Notes: generated by a model not told the origin, from the letters alone. A stretch of 64,000 nt of DNA from USCg-Taylor sp050740455 (GCA_050740455.1 JBOIDF010000002.1:40938-104937); one strand, 5' to 3'. Numbered from the stretch's first letter, positions 7,650 to 17,190 are shown. Program-made: numbers and translations.

Positions 7650-8816
7650 ATGGAAAAACCGCTCATGCCGAGCTATCGGCGCCTGAGTGTCGCGTTCGTG
7701 CGCGGTCAAGGAGCATGGCTTTGGGATGACCAGGAGCGCCGCTATTTGGACGCCGTGAGCGGGATCGCGGTCTGCGGGCTTGGCCATGCCCACCCGGCCG
7801 TCGCGCAGGCCGTGGCCGAGCAGTCGGCGGCGCTCCTGCATACCTCGAACCTGTACCGCGTGCCCCTGCAGGAGAGCCTCGGCGCGCGCCTGACGCAATT
7901 ATCGGGGATGGATAACGCGTTTTTTTGTAACTCCGGCGCGGAAGCCAACGAAGCGGCCATCAAGATCGCGCGGCTCTTCGGGCACGAGCGGGGGATCGAC
8001 CTGCCCGCGGTCGTGGTCATGGAAGGCGCGTTTCACGGGCGGACCTTGGCGACCCTCAGCGCCACCGCCAATCGCAAAGTGCAGCGCGGATTCGAACCCC
8101 TGGTGCAAGGGTTCGTGCGCGTGCCTTATGACGATCCCGAGGCGCTCGGGCAGGCCGCATCCCAGCGCCGCAATATCGTCGCCGTGCTGCTGGAACCCCT
8201 CCAGGGCGAAGCCGGCGTCCTGGTGCCGGCTCCCGGGTATTTGACCGAGGTGCGCCGGCTTTGCGACCGGCACGGCTGGCTGATGATGCTCGACGAGGTA
8301 CAGACCGGTCTCGGGCGCACCGGGGCATGGTTTGCGTATCAGCACGAAGGTATCACCCCGGATGTGCTGACGCTCGCCAAGAGCTTGGGCAACGGCGTGC
8401 CGATCGGCGCCTGCCTGGCGCGCGGTCAGGCCGCGGAGTCGATCCAACCGGGGATGCACGCCGCGACCTTTGGCGGCAATCCGCTCGCCTGCCGGGCGGC
8501 GCTCGCGGTTCTTGCCACGCTGGAGCAAGCCGGCCTCGTTAAGCGCGCGGCGCAGCTTGGGCAGCGCATCCTGGATGGCTTACGAGATGTCCTTCACGGT
8601 TGTGGCCACATTAAGGATATTCGCGGGAAGGGACTCATGATCGGCATCGAGCTGACACGGCCATGCGGCGAGTTGGTGGACCGAGCCTTAAACGAAGGGT
8701 TGCTGATCAATGTCACGGCCGATACGGTGGTGCGCCTCCTGCCGCCCCTCGTGATGAGCGACCTGGAGGCAGCCGAGCTCGTGCACAAGCTCGGCACATT
8801 GATTAAGGGATTCTAG
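7650..8816 (+). CDS. argD: Acetylornithine aminotransferase
   Basis: PLP-dependent class III aminotransferase of arginine biosynthesis, acting on N-acetylglutamate semialdehyde (may also act on succinyldiaminopimelate). 388 residues from ATG 7650; a TTG at 7632 in frame is possible. Visible: FCNSGAEANEAAIKIAR, the EGAFHGRTLATLSAT segment, LDEVQTGLGRTG and the PLP lysine in LAKSLGNGVPIGA. argF follows after 9 bases, so the two form an arginine operon. Confidence 0.9.
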   Translation: MEKPLMPSYRRLSVAFVRGQGAWLWDDQERRYLDAVSGIAVCGLGHAHPAVAQAVAEQSAALLHTSNLYRVPLQESLGARLTQLSGMDNAFFCNSGAEANEAAIKIARLFGHERGIDLPAVVVMEGAFHGRTLATLSATANRKVQRGFEPLVQGFVRVPYDDPEALGQAASQRRNIVAVLLEPLQGEAGVLVPAPGYLTEVRRLCDRHGWLMMLDEVQTGLGRTGAWFAYQHEGITPDVLTLAKSLGNGVPIGACLARGQAAESIQPGMHAATFGGNPLACRAALAVLATLEQAGLVKRAAQLGQRILDGLRDVLHGCGHIKDIRGKGLMIGIELTRPCGELVDRALNEGLLINVTADTVVRLLPPLVMSDLEAAELVHKLGTLIKGF

Positions 8817-8825
8817 CAGCTAGGC

Positions 8826-9737
8826 GTGAGTGTGCGCAGGCCACGGCATTTCTTAAGCTTGGCGGACCTCACGCCGGCCGAGCTCTCGCGCCTCATCGAA
8901 CGCGGCATCGAATTGAAAGCGATGCGCCGCGCGCGGGAGACCCATGAACCGCTCAAGAGCCGCGTGCTCGCGATGGTTTACGAGAAGTCCTCGACGCGCA
9001 CACGTGTCTCCTTCGAGACCGCCATGATCCAGCTCGGGGGCGCGGCCATCTTTTTAGCCGCGCAGGACACGCAACTCGGGCGCGGGGAGCCGGTCGAGGA
9101 CATGGCGCGGGTGTTATCGCGGATGGTGGACGCGATCATGGTCCGGACCTTCGATCACGATAAACTCCTGCGCTTGGCGGCGTATTCGGAAGTGCCGGTG
9201 ATTAACGGTTTGACCGATCGCCATCATCCCTGCCAACTGTTGGCGGATATCCAAACCTTCGTCGAGCACCGCGGTTGCATTGCAGGTAGAACCGTCGCCT
9301 GGATCGGCGACGGCAACAATATGTGCCACAGCTATATCGAGGCTGCCGGGCTGTATGGATTTACGCTCCGGATCGCTTGTCCGCCCGGCTACTGGCCGCG
9401 GGAAGAAATTGGGGACGCGATAGCGAGCGTAGTGCGCCGCTGCGATCGGCCGCAAGAGGCGGTTCGCGGCGCGGATCTGGTGGTCACCGATGTCTGGGCC
9501 AGCATGGGTCAAGAACAAGAAAGCCACGCGCGGCGCGAGGTTTTTAGGCGCTTTCAGGTGGATGAGAATTTGCTGTCGCTCGCAAAACCGGACGCCCTTT
9601 TCATGCACTGCCTGCCCGCGCACCGCGGCGAGGAAGTCAGCGCCGGAGTGATCGATGGCCCGCGCAGCGTGGTCTGGGATGAGGCCGAGAACCGTTTGCA
9701 CGCGCAGAAGGCGTTGCTCGAATTTTTGCTGGACTAG
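8826..9737 (+). CDS. argF: Ornithine carbamoyltransferase
   Basis: Makes citrulline from ornithine and carbamoyl phosphate. 303 residues from a GTG start (a second GTG is two codons on). The carbamoyl-phosphate motif STRTRVSF, the HPCQLLADI motif and the ornithine-site HCLPAHRGEEV are all intact. It forms an operon with argD. No ARG-box repressor site was evident in the gap before argD. Confidence 0.93.
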   Translation: MSVRRPRHFLSLADLTPAELSRLIERGIELKAMRRARETHEPLKSRVLAMVYEKSSTRTRVSFETAMIQLGGAAIFLAAQDTQLGRGEPVEDMARVLSRMVDAIMVRTFDHDKLLRLAAYSEVPVINGLTDRHHPCQLLADIQTFVEHRGCIAGRTVAWIGDGNNMCHSYIEAAGLYGFTLRIACPPGYWPREEIGDAIASVVRRCDRPQEAVRGADLVVTDVWASMGQEQESHARREVFRRFQVDENLLSLAKPDALFMHCLPAHRGEEVSAGVIDGPRSVVWDEAENRLHAQKALLEFLLD

Positions 9738-9788
9738 CGCATCCCGCGCCGAGTCAACCCGCGGTCGGCTTGAGGATCTAAAAACCCG

Positions 9789-10550
9789 GTGTTGTTCTTA
9801 TTAAGCAACGATGACGGCTATCAGGCGCCGGGGATCGCTTGCCTTGCCCAAGCGCTTACGGCGCTCGGAGAGGTAATCGTGGTTGCGCCGGATCGCAATC
9901 GCAGCGGCGCAAGTAACTCCTTGACTCTCGAAAAACCGCTTCGGGCCGGGCGCGCCGAGAACGGTTTCATCTATGTTGACGGCACCCCTACGGATTGCGT
10001 GCACCTTGCCATCACCGGCTTGCTCGAGCGCGTACCCGACATGGTGTTAGGCGGGATCAACGCCGGGGCCAATCTCGGAGATGATGTACTCTATTCCGGC
10101 ACCGTCGCCGTGGCGATCGAGGGGCGTTTCCTCGGGTCGCCGGCGATGGCGGTTTCCCTGGCCTCTAGCCAAGCGGTGCATTACGAAACCGCCGCCCGGA
10201 TGGCGAGCTTACTGGTCAAAGAGATCGGGCACCGGCCCTTGCCGGCGGATACGATCTTGAACATCAATGTCCCGGACCGTCCGTGGAACGAGCTTCGGGG
10301 ATTGGCGGCCACCCGTCTTGGCCGACGGCATAAATCGGAACCGATGGTGCAGGCGCTGGACCCGCGTGGGCGGCCGATTTATTGGGTGGGACCGCCCGGT
10401 CCGGAGGAGGATGCGGGGGTGGGAACCGATTTTCATGCCGTCAGGAGCGGGTCTGTATCGATTACCCCGCTGCAAGTCGATATGACCCATTACCGGGCCT
10501 TGGATACGGTGTCGCGATGGCTCGAGGCCTTGCGCGTGCATGAAGGCTGA
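9789..10550 (+). CDS. surE: 5'-nucleotidase / survival protein SurE
   Basis: Metal-dependent nucleoside-monophosphate phosphatase. 253 residues from a GTG start. The N-terminal metal site LLSNDDGYQAPGI and the APDRNRSGASNSLT and GGINAGANLGDDVLYSGTV motifs are intact. It overlaps pcm by 11 bases. The order surE-pcm-nlpD-rpoS is the classical gammaproteobacterial arrangement and supports all four calls. Confidence 0.94.
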   Translation: MLFLLSNDDGYQAPGIACLAQALTALGEVIVVAPDRNRSGASNSLTLEKPLRAGRAENGFIYVDGTPTDCVHLAITGLLERVPDMVLGGINAGANLGDDVLYSGTVAVAIEGRFLGSPAMAVSLASSQAVHYETAARMASLLVKEIGHRPLPADTILNINVPDRPWNELRGLAATRLGRRHKSEPMVQALDPRGRPIYWVGPPGPEEDAGVGTDFHAVRSGSVSITPLQVDMTHYRALDTVSRWLEALRVHEG

Positions 10551-11199
10551 TCACCGCGGCATCGGTTTAACCTCCCAGCGCGCCCGCGATCGCTTGACAC
10601 AAGAGCTGCGGGAGATGGGGATCGGATCACGCGAAGTGCTGGACGCCATGCGCACGGTACCGCGGCATCTTTTTGTCGACGAGGCGCTCGCAGGCCGCGC
10701 GTACGAGAATACGGCCTTGCCCATCGGTCACAGTCAGACCATTTCGCAACCCTACATCGTGGCGCGTATGACCGAGGCCTTGTTTGTGAGCGGCGCGATG
10801 GATAAGGTTTTGGAAATCGGGGCCGGCACCGGGTACCAGTCCGCGGTCCTGGCTCAATTCGCCAAATCGGTTCATAGCATCGAGCGCATCGGCGCGCTGG
10901 CGGCGCGGTTGCGGGAGCGTTTGGCGGCTTTGCATTATCGTACCGTCCGCGTCAAACACGGAGACGGCCGTACCGGCTGGCTGGATCACGCGCCCTATGA
11001 TGCCATCCTGATCGCCGCCGCCGTCGACAGCGTCCCCCCGACGCTACTGGAGCAGCTTGCCATCGGCGGCCGCATCGTCGCGCCGGTGGGCGAGAGCGGC
11101 TCGCAGTGGCTGGTTTTGGTGACGCGCTATCCCGAACACTTCGAGGAAAAGCCCCTCGAGGAGGTGCGGTTCGTGCCGCTCATCGCAGGACTGGGCTAG
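10540..11199 (+). CDS. pcm: Protein-L-isoaspartate O-methyltransferase
   Basis: SAM-dependent repair of isoaspartyl residues in aged proteins. 219 residues. The family signature is intact: VPRHLFVDEALAGRAYENTALPIG-type N-terminus, QTISQPYIVARMTEAL, and SAM motif I VLEIGAGTGYQSAVLA. Start ATG 10540 overlaps surE, suggesting coupled translation. Confidence 0.94.
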   Translation: MKADHRGIGLTSQRARDRLTQELREMGIGSREVLDAMRTVPRHLFVDEALAGRAYENTALPIGHSQTISQPYIVARMTEALFVSGAMDKVLEIGAGTGYQSAVLAQFAKSVHSIERIGALAARLRERLAALHYRTVRVKHGDGRTGWLDHAPYDAILIAAAVDSVPPTLLEQLAIGGRIVAPVGESGSQWLVLVTRYPEHFEEKPLEEVRFVPLIAGLG

Positions 11200-11206
11200 G
11201 ACGACG

Positions 11207-11989
11207 ATGCCCGTGCGGCTGGATGCGCAACTCATAGCGATCCTGGTGGCTGTGAGCCAGCTCGCCGGCTGCGGAACGACGGCGAAGGCCCCGGTCGTGA
11301 GTGCCCAGACGGGCGCCGATCACATGGCGCGCGCGCGCGCGAACAACGCCGGCGTTGGAGCGCGCCAGCACGTGGTGGCGCCCGGAGACACCCTCCATGC
11401 GATTGCGTGGCGTTACCGGCTCGATTACCGGGAGATTGCCCGCTGGAACCGGATCAAAGCCCCATTCATCATCTACCCCGGCCAGCGTTTAGCTTTGCAT
11501 CAGACGCAAGGTTCGGGAACCGCTCCCAGGCCAGCGCCGAGGCCCGAGGTCCGGGCGAGCGCGCCTCGGGCCGAAATAAGCTCCCCGACCCGCGGGCAGG
11601 CGCCGCCGCCCCCCGGATCGATTCAATGGCAATGGCCGGCGCGGGGCAAGCCGTTGCCGGCCAATACCGCGTCGAGCCGGCAAGGACTGGATCTCTTAGG
11701 GCAACCTGGACAGCCCATTTGGGCGGCGGCCGCGGGTGAAGTGGTCTATAGCGGCGATGGACTTGTCGGCTACGGAAAGCTTATCATCATACGGCACGAT
11801 GACGTGTATCTCAGCGCCTATGCTCACAACCGCCGTCTATTGGTCCAGGAAGGTCATCGGGTCGCCCGCGGACAGCAAATCGCGGAGATGGGGAATAGCG
11901 GAAGCAGGCAGGTCAAGCTGTATTTCGAGATCAGGCGCAACGGGCGGCCCGTACCGCCCTTGCGCTACCTACCGAAGGCACCGATCTAG
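11207..11989 (+). CDS. nlpD: Lipoprotein NlpD, LysM plus degenerate M23 domain
   Basis: Outer-membrane lipoprotein activating septal amidases. 260 residues: signal with lipobox LAGC, a LysM domain (VAPGDTLHAIAWRYRLDYRE..., residues about 65-105), a Pro/Ala/Arg-rich linker and an M23-like domain from about 165. The zinc ligands are lost: the HxxxD site reads QGLDL and the HxH site reads KLYFEI, where the E. coli protein keeps one histidine. This fits an activator rather than an enzyme. In many relatives the main rpoS promoter lies inside nlpD. Confidence 0.9.
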   Translation: MPVRLDAQLIAILVAVSQLAGCGTTAKAPVVSAQTGADHMARARANNAGVGARQHVVAPGDTLHAIAWRYRLDYREIARWNRIKAPFIIYPGQRLALHQTQGSGTAPRPAPRPEVRASAPRAEISSPTRGQAPPPPGSIQWQWPARGKPLPANTASSRQGLDLLGQPGQPIWAAAAGEVVYSGDGLVGYGKLIIIRHDDVYLSAYAHNRRLLVQEGHRVARGQQIAEMGNSGSRQVKLYFEIRRNGRPVPPLRYLPKAPI

Positions 11990-12048
11990 CGATTGTTCAG
12001 GGCTACGCGGGCCGGCGGGCACGGGGACTTTTTTTAAGCCGTAGCGCT

Positions 12049-13029
12049 ATGGGCAAGATCACCCATCTCGACACTGACTCGGGCGAGGCGGAGGTGGATA
12101 TGCTCGCCGAAGACGGCGAGGAGAGGATCGAGGACAAGCAGACGGCCAGCTTGGGTGTAGCGGCAGGACATCCCGCCGAGATCTCGGAAGCCGAGATCGA
12201 CGCTACCCGCTTGTATTTATGCGAGATTGGATACTCGCCGCTGCTGACGGCCGAGGAAGAGGTCCGGCTCGCGCGCGCCGCGCGCCAAGGCGACAAGGGC
12301 AGCCGCAAGCGCATGATCGAGAGTAATCTGCGCTTGGTGGTCAAGATCGCGCGCCGATATTTAAATCGCGGCTTGGCCTTGCTGGACCTCATCGAGGAAG
12401 GCAATCTCGGTTTAATGCGCGCGGTAGAGAAGTTCGATCCGGAAAAAGGGTTTCGCTTCTCAACCTATGCCACCTGGTGGATCCGGCAGACCATAGAACG
12501 CGCCTTGATGAATCAGACACGGACCATCCGCCTCCCGATCCACGTGGTCAAGGAAATCAACCTGTATATGCGCGCGGTCCGGCAGTTGGCCCAGAGCTTG
12601 GATCGCGAGCCGACCGTCGAAGACGTCGCGCAGCTCCTGGATCGGCCGATTGCGGTCGTGCAAGAGGTCGCCGGTTTAATCGAGCGCGTCAGCTCGGCGG
12701 ATGCACCGGCGGAGCGCGATTCCTCGCGGACGCTGATCGAGACCATCCCGGATGAACACAATATCGACCCCTCCTTGTTGCTGCAAGACAGCGATATGCA
12801 CCGGCATCTCGAGGTGTGGCTCTCGCACTTGAATGAAAAGCAGCGCGCCGTGGTGGAGCGCCGCTTCGGCCTCGGGGGAAGGGAGATCGCCACCTTGGAG
12901 CAGGTAGGTTACGAGATCGGCGTAACCCGGGAGCGGGTGCGCCAGATCCAATTAGAGGCCTTGCGAAAATTGCGTCACGTGCTGGAGGGCGATGGCTACT
13001 CGGTGGATACGCTTTCCCTCGGGCCATGA
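12049..13029 (+). CDS. rpoS: Stationary-phase sigma factor RpoS (sigma-38)
   Basis: 326 residues. Region 1.2 (DATRLYLCEIGYSPLLTAEE), region 2 (NLRLVVKIARRYLNRG, then FRFSTYATWWIRQTIERA), region 3 (RTIRLPIHVVKEINLY) and region 4.2 (YEIGVTRERVRQIQLEAL) are all intact. It lies directly after nlpD. A GC-rich run then AC(T)7 precedes the gene but I do not see a convincing hairpin. The C-terminal end converges with the methyltransferase gene 10 bases on. Confidence 0.95.
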   Translation: MGKITHLDTDSGEAEVDMLAEDGEERIEDKQTASLGVAAGHPAEISEAEIDATRLYLCEIGYSPLLTAEEEVRLARAARQGDKGSRKRMIESNLRLVVKIARRYLNRGLALLDLIEEGNLGLMRAVEKFDPEKGFRFSTYATWWIRQTIERALMNQTRTIRLPIHVVKEINLYMRAVRQLAQSLDREPTVEDVAQLLDRPIAVVQEVAGLIERVSSADAPAERDSSRTLIETIPDEHNIDPSLLLQDSDMHRHLEVWLSHLNEKQRAVVERRFGLGGREIATLEQVGYEIGVTRERVRQIQLEALRKLRHVLEGDGYSVDTLSLGP

Positions 13030-13039
13030 GGCGCCCGGC

Positions 13040-13747
13040 TCAAGCTTCCGCCGCGGCCGCGTAACGCAAGACCAACCGGAACGGAAACAGGCGTTCCACG
13101 GTCCACCCCGGGGGCGCAATCTCGGCCAGCTCTCGACGCGTATAGCTGCGCTTGATCGAGATTAAGCCATCGTGCCGGATATAGGAATCGCGAAAAGCGA
13201 TGGCGCTCAGGAACGCAAAACCGAGATAGGCGAGATCGCTGCGTCGCAAGTCAACAAACAAGACTTCCCGGGCGCAAAGCGCGACCGCGCTTGCGAGCAT
13301 TGCCGGCAACGCGGCGGTATCGAGGTGGTGTACTAAGTGATTCGAGAACACGAAATCATAGCGTTCCTGCTCTGCGCGGAGCTCGCTCACGTCGGCCACC
13401 CGGAATGTGACGCCCTCGGGCCAATCGAGGGTTTGCACGTATCGGTACGCGCGCGCGTCGATGTCGATGCCCGTGATCGTGAGCCGCAAGCCATCGGCAC
13501 AGGCCCAGCGGTGGAGGGCGCGGGCGATGTCACCGCCGCCGAAACCGATATCGAGTAGGCTGTAGCTGTGCTCGCGGATACGCATCGCCGGCCGGATCCA
13601 GCGCTTATATACGGAACGAATTCTGGATAGGGCGGCGTTGACCGCCTTAAACTGCCGATAGGTGCGGTAGAGCCGCTCACGATCGCACCGGGGATCGTCC
13701 ATAATCTCGGTGGTCCGCGTGTCCCGCTGCGAGAGCAAGCACGGCAT
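13040..13747 (-). CDS. Class I SAM-dependent methyltransferase
   Basis: 235 residues if started at ATG 13747 (MPCLLSQRDTRTTEIMDDP...); the short R-D-T-R...E-x-MDDP lead recurs in this family as I know it, so I prefer this to the internal ATG at 13702. SAM motif I is LLDIGFGGGDIARAL; motif II TGIDIDARAY; then FVFSNHLVHHLDTAA. UbiE/Methyltransf_25-like, substrate unknown. It converges with rpoS and follows a TPR gene on the same strand 25 bases away, possibly in one transcript. Confidence 0.75.
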   Translation of the reverse strand: MPCLLSQRDTRTTEIMDDPRCDRERLYRTYRQFKAVNAALSRIRSVYKRWIRPAMRIREHSYSLLDIGFGGGDIARALHRWACADGLRLTITGIDIDARAYRYVQTLDWPEGVTFRVADVSELRAEQERYDFVFSNHLVHHLDTAALPAMLASAVALCAREVLFVDLRRSDLAYLGFAFLSAIAFRDSYIRHDGLISIKRSYTRRELAEIAPPGWTVERLFPFRLVLRYAAAAEA

Positions 13748-13772
13748 GGTGGGTACAAGCAGCGCGCGACAA

Positions 13773-14438
13773 TCAGGATCCCGCGGCTTGCTTCTTCGGC
13801 ACTTTCGCTTTGACCGGCTTGTCCCCGGTGTTAGACTCGCGCGCAATCTTGGCGATCCCGCGAATGCTCGCGGTTTTATAACCTAAGGTCTCGGCCTTGG
13901 CGAGGTTCTTCGCGCCCTCGGCATCGGCGCCCAAGGCATAGTGCATGACCGATAAATTAAAGTACGGGAGCGGGGATTCGGGGTCCAACTGCGTTGCTGC
14001 CTTTAGCAAGGATTCCGCCTTGTCGGAGTCTTGCAGCCACATCGCCGATACGCCCATGTTATTCAAGGCCATGACCTCCACATTGGAAGTGTAGAACCAC
14101 TGGCTAAACCAGATTAAATGCCTGAGCTTCGGCCGCTTCCGGACCGTTTCCAAGAATCGCTCGAAGTGGGCCAAGGCTTCGGAATGCTTCCCTTTGAGCT
14201 GCAGCCGTTGGCCTTGGAAGTAGTCCTTCCAATAAAATTGCTGCACGCGGCCGGGAATCAAAAGGATGACCGCGATCGCGATGAATACGTAGATCTCAAC
14301 ATACTTCGTGGCCCCGTTGATCTGAATGAAGGTATATCCGGTCCCGACCAGCACCCCGGTAACAACAAACAGCGCAAGGGCATATAAGATTCTATTTCTT
14401 GTGGTGCGATTGGTTGGCACCAGTGTTGGCAACTGCAT
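13773..14438 (-). CDS. TPR-containing inner-membrane protein
   Basis: 221 residues from ATG 14438, chosen because GAGGAAAG lies just upstream. Two N-terminal membrane helices (about residues 15-37 and 45-62: ILYALALFVVTGVLVGTGYT and VEIYVFIAIAVILLIP) are followed by tetratricopeptide-like helices (EALAHFERFLETV; MALNNMGVSAMWLQDSDKAESLLKAA; LPYFNLSVMHYALG) and a Lys-rich tail. Function unknown; probably a protein-interaction module at the cytoplasmic membrane. Confidence 0.7.
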   Translation of the reverse strand: MQLPTLVPTNRTTRNRILYALALFVVTGVLVGTGYTFIQINGATKYVEIYVFIAIAVILLIPGRVQQFYWKDYFQGQRLQLKGKHSEALAHFERFLETVRKRPKLRHLIWFSQWFYTSNVEVMALNNMGVSAMWLQDSDKAESLLKAATQLDPESPLPYFNLSVMHYALGADAEGAKNLAKAETLGYKTASIRGIAKIARESNTGDKPVKAKVPKKQAAGS

Positions 14439-14831
14439 GGACTTTCCTCTATGAATCACCGAGTCACGGCGCATCAAGTATAAATCCCGTGAAGCGCCCA
14501 TTACCATAGGTTGTTCATCCCTAGACATCAACGTTCGGACCCGGCGGCGCGCCCGGCGCGCTTAACGCCGGAAAACATTGGCCTATGCACGTGCACGCGT
14601 TGGAGATTAAACCGCTGCCGGCTGGAAGATACGCGGACGGTCTTTTGGTTTAGCGCGCCACTCAATATACTGCGCATACCTTTCGCATTTGGGTCTTGAG
14701 GCGAGCGGTGTGTGGTGGGCGATCAACGTGACGGCCGGCCGGAAGGCAGCGCTCAAGGGTTGGGCGGCATGGCGGGGGCGGGGCCGTTGGACGGAGATCG
14801 ACCCGTGACCCATAATGGGCGTGAAGTGAAA
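14439..14831. other. Divergent intergenic region, TPR gene / desaturase
   Basis: About 390 bp between divergent genes. The desaturase frame is open back to 14712, so part of this may be coding if an upstream GTG is used. It is GC-rich with short palindromic patches (GGCGCGCCCGGCGCGC near 14545) but no repeat, RNA gene or clear promoter that I can support. Confidence 0.4.
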
Positions 14832-15689
14832 ATGACACAGCAGCAAGCCGCGGCCGGCGCGTCGATCGGCGATGACGAAAAAATAATTTGGCAAGACACG
14901 ATCCTGTTCATTGTCCTGCACCTGTTGGCGGCCTACACCATCGCCTTCCATTTCGAGTGGCAATGGTTGGCCTTGGCCGTCGCCTCCTATTATGTGCGCA
15001 TGTTTGCATTGAGTGCCGGCTTTCATCGCTATTTTTCGCATCGCTCCTACAAGACCAGCCGCGCATTTGCTTTTTTCTTGGCGTTCCTGGGCGAATGCTC
15101 GCTGCAGAAGGGAGTCCTTTGGTGGGCCAGCCATCACCGCCATCACCATCGCTACTCCGATGAGCCTCAGGATGTCCATTCCCCGGTGCGCAAGGGGTTT
15201 TGGTGGTCGCATATGGGATGGATCCTTTGCCACAAATACAAGTATACCAGGCGCGACCTGATCAAGGACTTCACGCTGTGCCCGGAGCTCGCCTGGCTCA
15301 ATGAGAATACCTGGTTACCGGTAAACCTTTATATCGCCGCGCTCGTCTACGGGTTCGGATTGGAAGGGTTTTTATGGGGTTTCATCGTCGCCACCGTGTT
15401 CTTGTGGCATGGCACCTTTTCGATCAATTCCTTAGTGCACGTGTGGGGAACGCAACCGTATCGGACCGGGGACAATTCCAGAAATAACCTCCTTGGAGCG
15501 ATCCTGACGCTGGGGGACGGATGGCACAACAACCACCATCACTACCCGCTCTCGGTTCGCCACGGTTTCCGCTGGTGGCAGTTCGATCCTTCCTACTACG
15601 CATTGTGCCTGCTCGAGCGGCTGGGGGTGGTCTGGGATCTTAAACGGCCCCATCTCGCCCGTGTGGCAAGCATGTCGGCCCAGCCATAA
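14832..15689 (+). CDS. Acyl-lipid/acyl-CoA delta-9 fatty acid desaturase
   Basis: Membrane diiron desaturase introducing a double bond into saturated acyl chains. 285 residues from ATG 14832. The three histidine boxes are intact: HRYFSH, HHRHHH and HNNHHHYP. Two to four membrane helices flank them (ILFIVLHLLAAYTIAFHF; LYIAALVYGFGLEGFLWGF). The reading frame extends another 40 codons upstream without family likeness, hence the start choice. It is likely to adjust membrane fluidity. hflD follows 57 bases on. Confidence 0.88.
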   Translation: MTQQQAAAGASIGDDEKIIWQDTILFIVLHLLAAYTIAFHFEWQWLALAVASYYVRMFALSAGFHRYFSHRSYKTSRAFAFFLAFLGECSLQKGVLWWASHHRHHHRYSDEPQDVHSPVRKGFWWSHMGWILCHKYKYTRRDLIKDFTLCPELAWLNENTWLPVNLYIAALVYGFGLEGFLWGFIVATVFLWHGTFSINSLVHVWGTQPYRTGDNSRNNLLGAILTLGDGWHNNHHHYPLSVRHGFRWWQFDPSYYALCLLERLGVVWDLKRPHLARVASMSAQP

Positions 15690-15746
15690 TCCCGCGGCTT
15701 TTTGACCCCTCGTTCAGGCTGCATACAACGCCGAAACTATTTCCTT

Positions 15747-16376
15747 ATGCAGAATCAAATACGCGATCAGGCCCTGGCGCTTGCCGCTGTGTTCCAAGCC
15801 GCGCTCTTGGTGGATCGCTTGGCGAACACCGGCGCCGTCCCGAACGAGAACCTCAAGGCATTGGTCCGGAGCTTATTCGAGTTTGACCCCCAGAGCACAG
15901 AGGAGGTCTTCGGCGGAGAGCGGGATTACCGCTTTGGATTGAGCCTCGGCATCAACGCACTCAAGGACATCTTCGATCGCAAGCGGCGCGGACCCAAGTA
16001 CGGCGACGCCGTCACCTATGTGATCGGGTTGTTGCACCTGGAAAATGTGTTGCGCAATAACAAGAGCATGTTAGATCTGCTCGGAACCCGATTGCGCGCG
16101 GTGCAACAACAGATGCCCGCGGAGGGGTTTACCGAGGATAGCACGCTGGCGGCGATTGCCAGCAGTTACCAAGAGACGCTGAGCACGCTTAAATTCCGAA
16201 TCCAGGTGCGCGGCGATGCGCGTTTCCTACGCGATCCGGAGGTCGCCAACAAGGTGCGGGCGGCGTTGTTGGCGGGGGTGCGAGCGGCGCTCTTATGGCA
16301 TCAAGTCGGGGGGCGGCGTTGGCAACTGCCGTTCTACCGCAAGCGCATCGTGGAGGCCTTGCGAACGCTGGCGTGA
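15747..16376 (+). CDS. hflD: High frequency lysogenization protein HflD
   Basis: 209 residues from ATG 15747; all-helical protein. In E. coli HflD is a peripheral membrane protein that binds phage lambda CII, and its gene usually lies between mnmA and purB. Here neither neighbour is present, so it has moved. Recognised from the N-terminal DQALALAAVFQAALLVDRLA, the FGLSLGINALKDIF segment and RIQVRGDARFLRDPEVANKVRAALLAGVRAA. Confidence 0.88.
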   Translation: MQNQIRDQALALAAVFQAALLVDRLANTGAVPNENLKALVRSLFEFDPQSTEEVFGGERDYRFGLSLGINALKDIFDRKRRGPKYGDAVTYVIGLLHLENVLRNNKSMLDLLGTRLRAVQQQMPAEGFTEDSTLAAIASSYQETLSTLKFRIQVRGDARFLRDPEVANKVRAALLAGVRAALLWHQVGGRRWQLPFYRKRIVEALRTLA

Positions 16377-16495
16377 GATGTAGAAGGCCGCTTTGAAGGA
16401 CCCGCTGCTCGATTATACTGCCGCCCCGTCGACAAGCCGCGACTGCGCCTCGCGGTATTTGGCCGCGGTCTTTTTCGATAATATCGGGAGGCATT

Positions 16496-16846
16496 TCACT
16501 TCTGACCGACACCAAGCCTGTCCAGCAGGATCGGGATCACTTTGAGTAGCCGGATTGTCCGTTGTAAGTCTTTGTCCCGAGCGAGGTGCACGAGACCTTT
16601 GAAACCGCCAAGGCACCTCTTGTCTTTCTGAACCTCCTGCAATGCAGCGACAAGCTCTGGGAGCATGTCCTGCATCGGCAAAATTATTTGCCCGGTCTTG
16701 GCCAGGCCATCGGCAATCGAGGCGAGTCCGTTACCGAGCTGGACGATGCCCTGCGCGATCTCAGCGATGCCCGTCGCTGCTGAGGACCGACGCTCGGCTG
16801 TATTTGCCATCGTTTGAGCATCAGGCGGGCCATCTGAACTATTCAT
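16496..16846 (-). CDS. Small helical protein of unknown function
   Basis: 116 residues with a strong ribosome site (TAGGAGG) ahead of ATG 16846, so I take it as real. The N-terminus is Ser/Thr/Ala-rich and polar; the rest is amphipathic helix (AEIAQGIVQLGNGLASIADGL; MQDMLPELVAALQEVQ) with a basic stretch. It resembles DUF1641-like proteins often found near formate dehydrogenases, but I am not certain of that. Converges with hflD, and is divergent from the fhc operon. Confidence 0.6.
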   Translation of the reverse strand: MNSSDGPPDAQTMANTAERRSSAATGIAEIAQGIVQLGNGLASIADGLAKTGQIILPMQDMLPELVAALQEVQKDKRCLGGFKGLVHLARDKDLQRTIRLLKVIPILLDRLGVGQK

Positions 16847-17190
16847 AAATCTACCTCCTAGATTAAATTAAAGTAGCGGCCTCATCGGCTACGGGCTCGC
16901 GTTTCTCAACAGCCTCTGGATCATCGTGTCGATCTGACGTTCGCGCCGAGAATGAGGCGGTGTAGACCGATTAAACCTACTTTGCCGGTTCGCCATATAG
17001 AGATCCTAAGAGATCTCCAAGCCAAGGATGGGCCGGAAATGCGCCGAACCGATCCGCAGTTGTTGCAAGTCCTCTGGGATTTCTCGATAATCCGCGCCTT
17101 TTCGCATGCCCGGGAGAAACCGCAACATCCTGGTTTACCCTCGCGCGGTGATCCGTCATCATACCAGCTTGCCGCAGACCCATTATTAGA
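16847..17190. other. Intergenic region upstream of fhc operon
   Basis: 344 bp that should hold the fhc promoter and that of the small gene at 16496-16846. An AT-richer patch (AGATTAAATTAAAG) lies next to the latter. An 80-codon ORF at 16952-17194 lacks a ribosome site and any family likeness. No riboswitch, hairpin terminator or clear -35/-10 pair could be supported. Confidence 0.4.

Noticed and set aside
12020..12048. Possible terminator between nlpD and rpoS (T7 run)
   Set aside because: No stable hairpin of sufficient length directly before the T-run.
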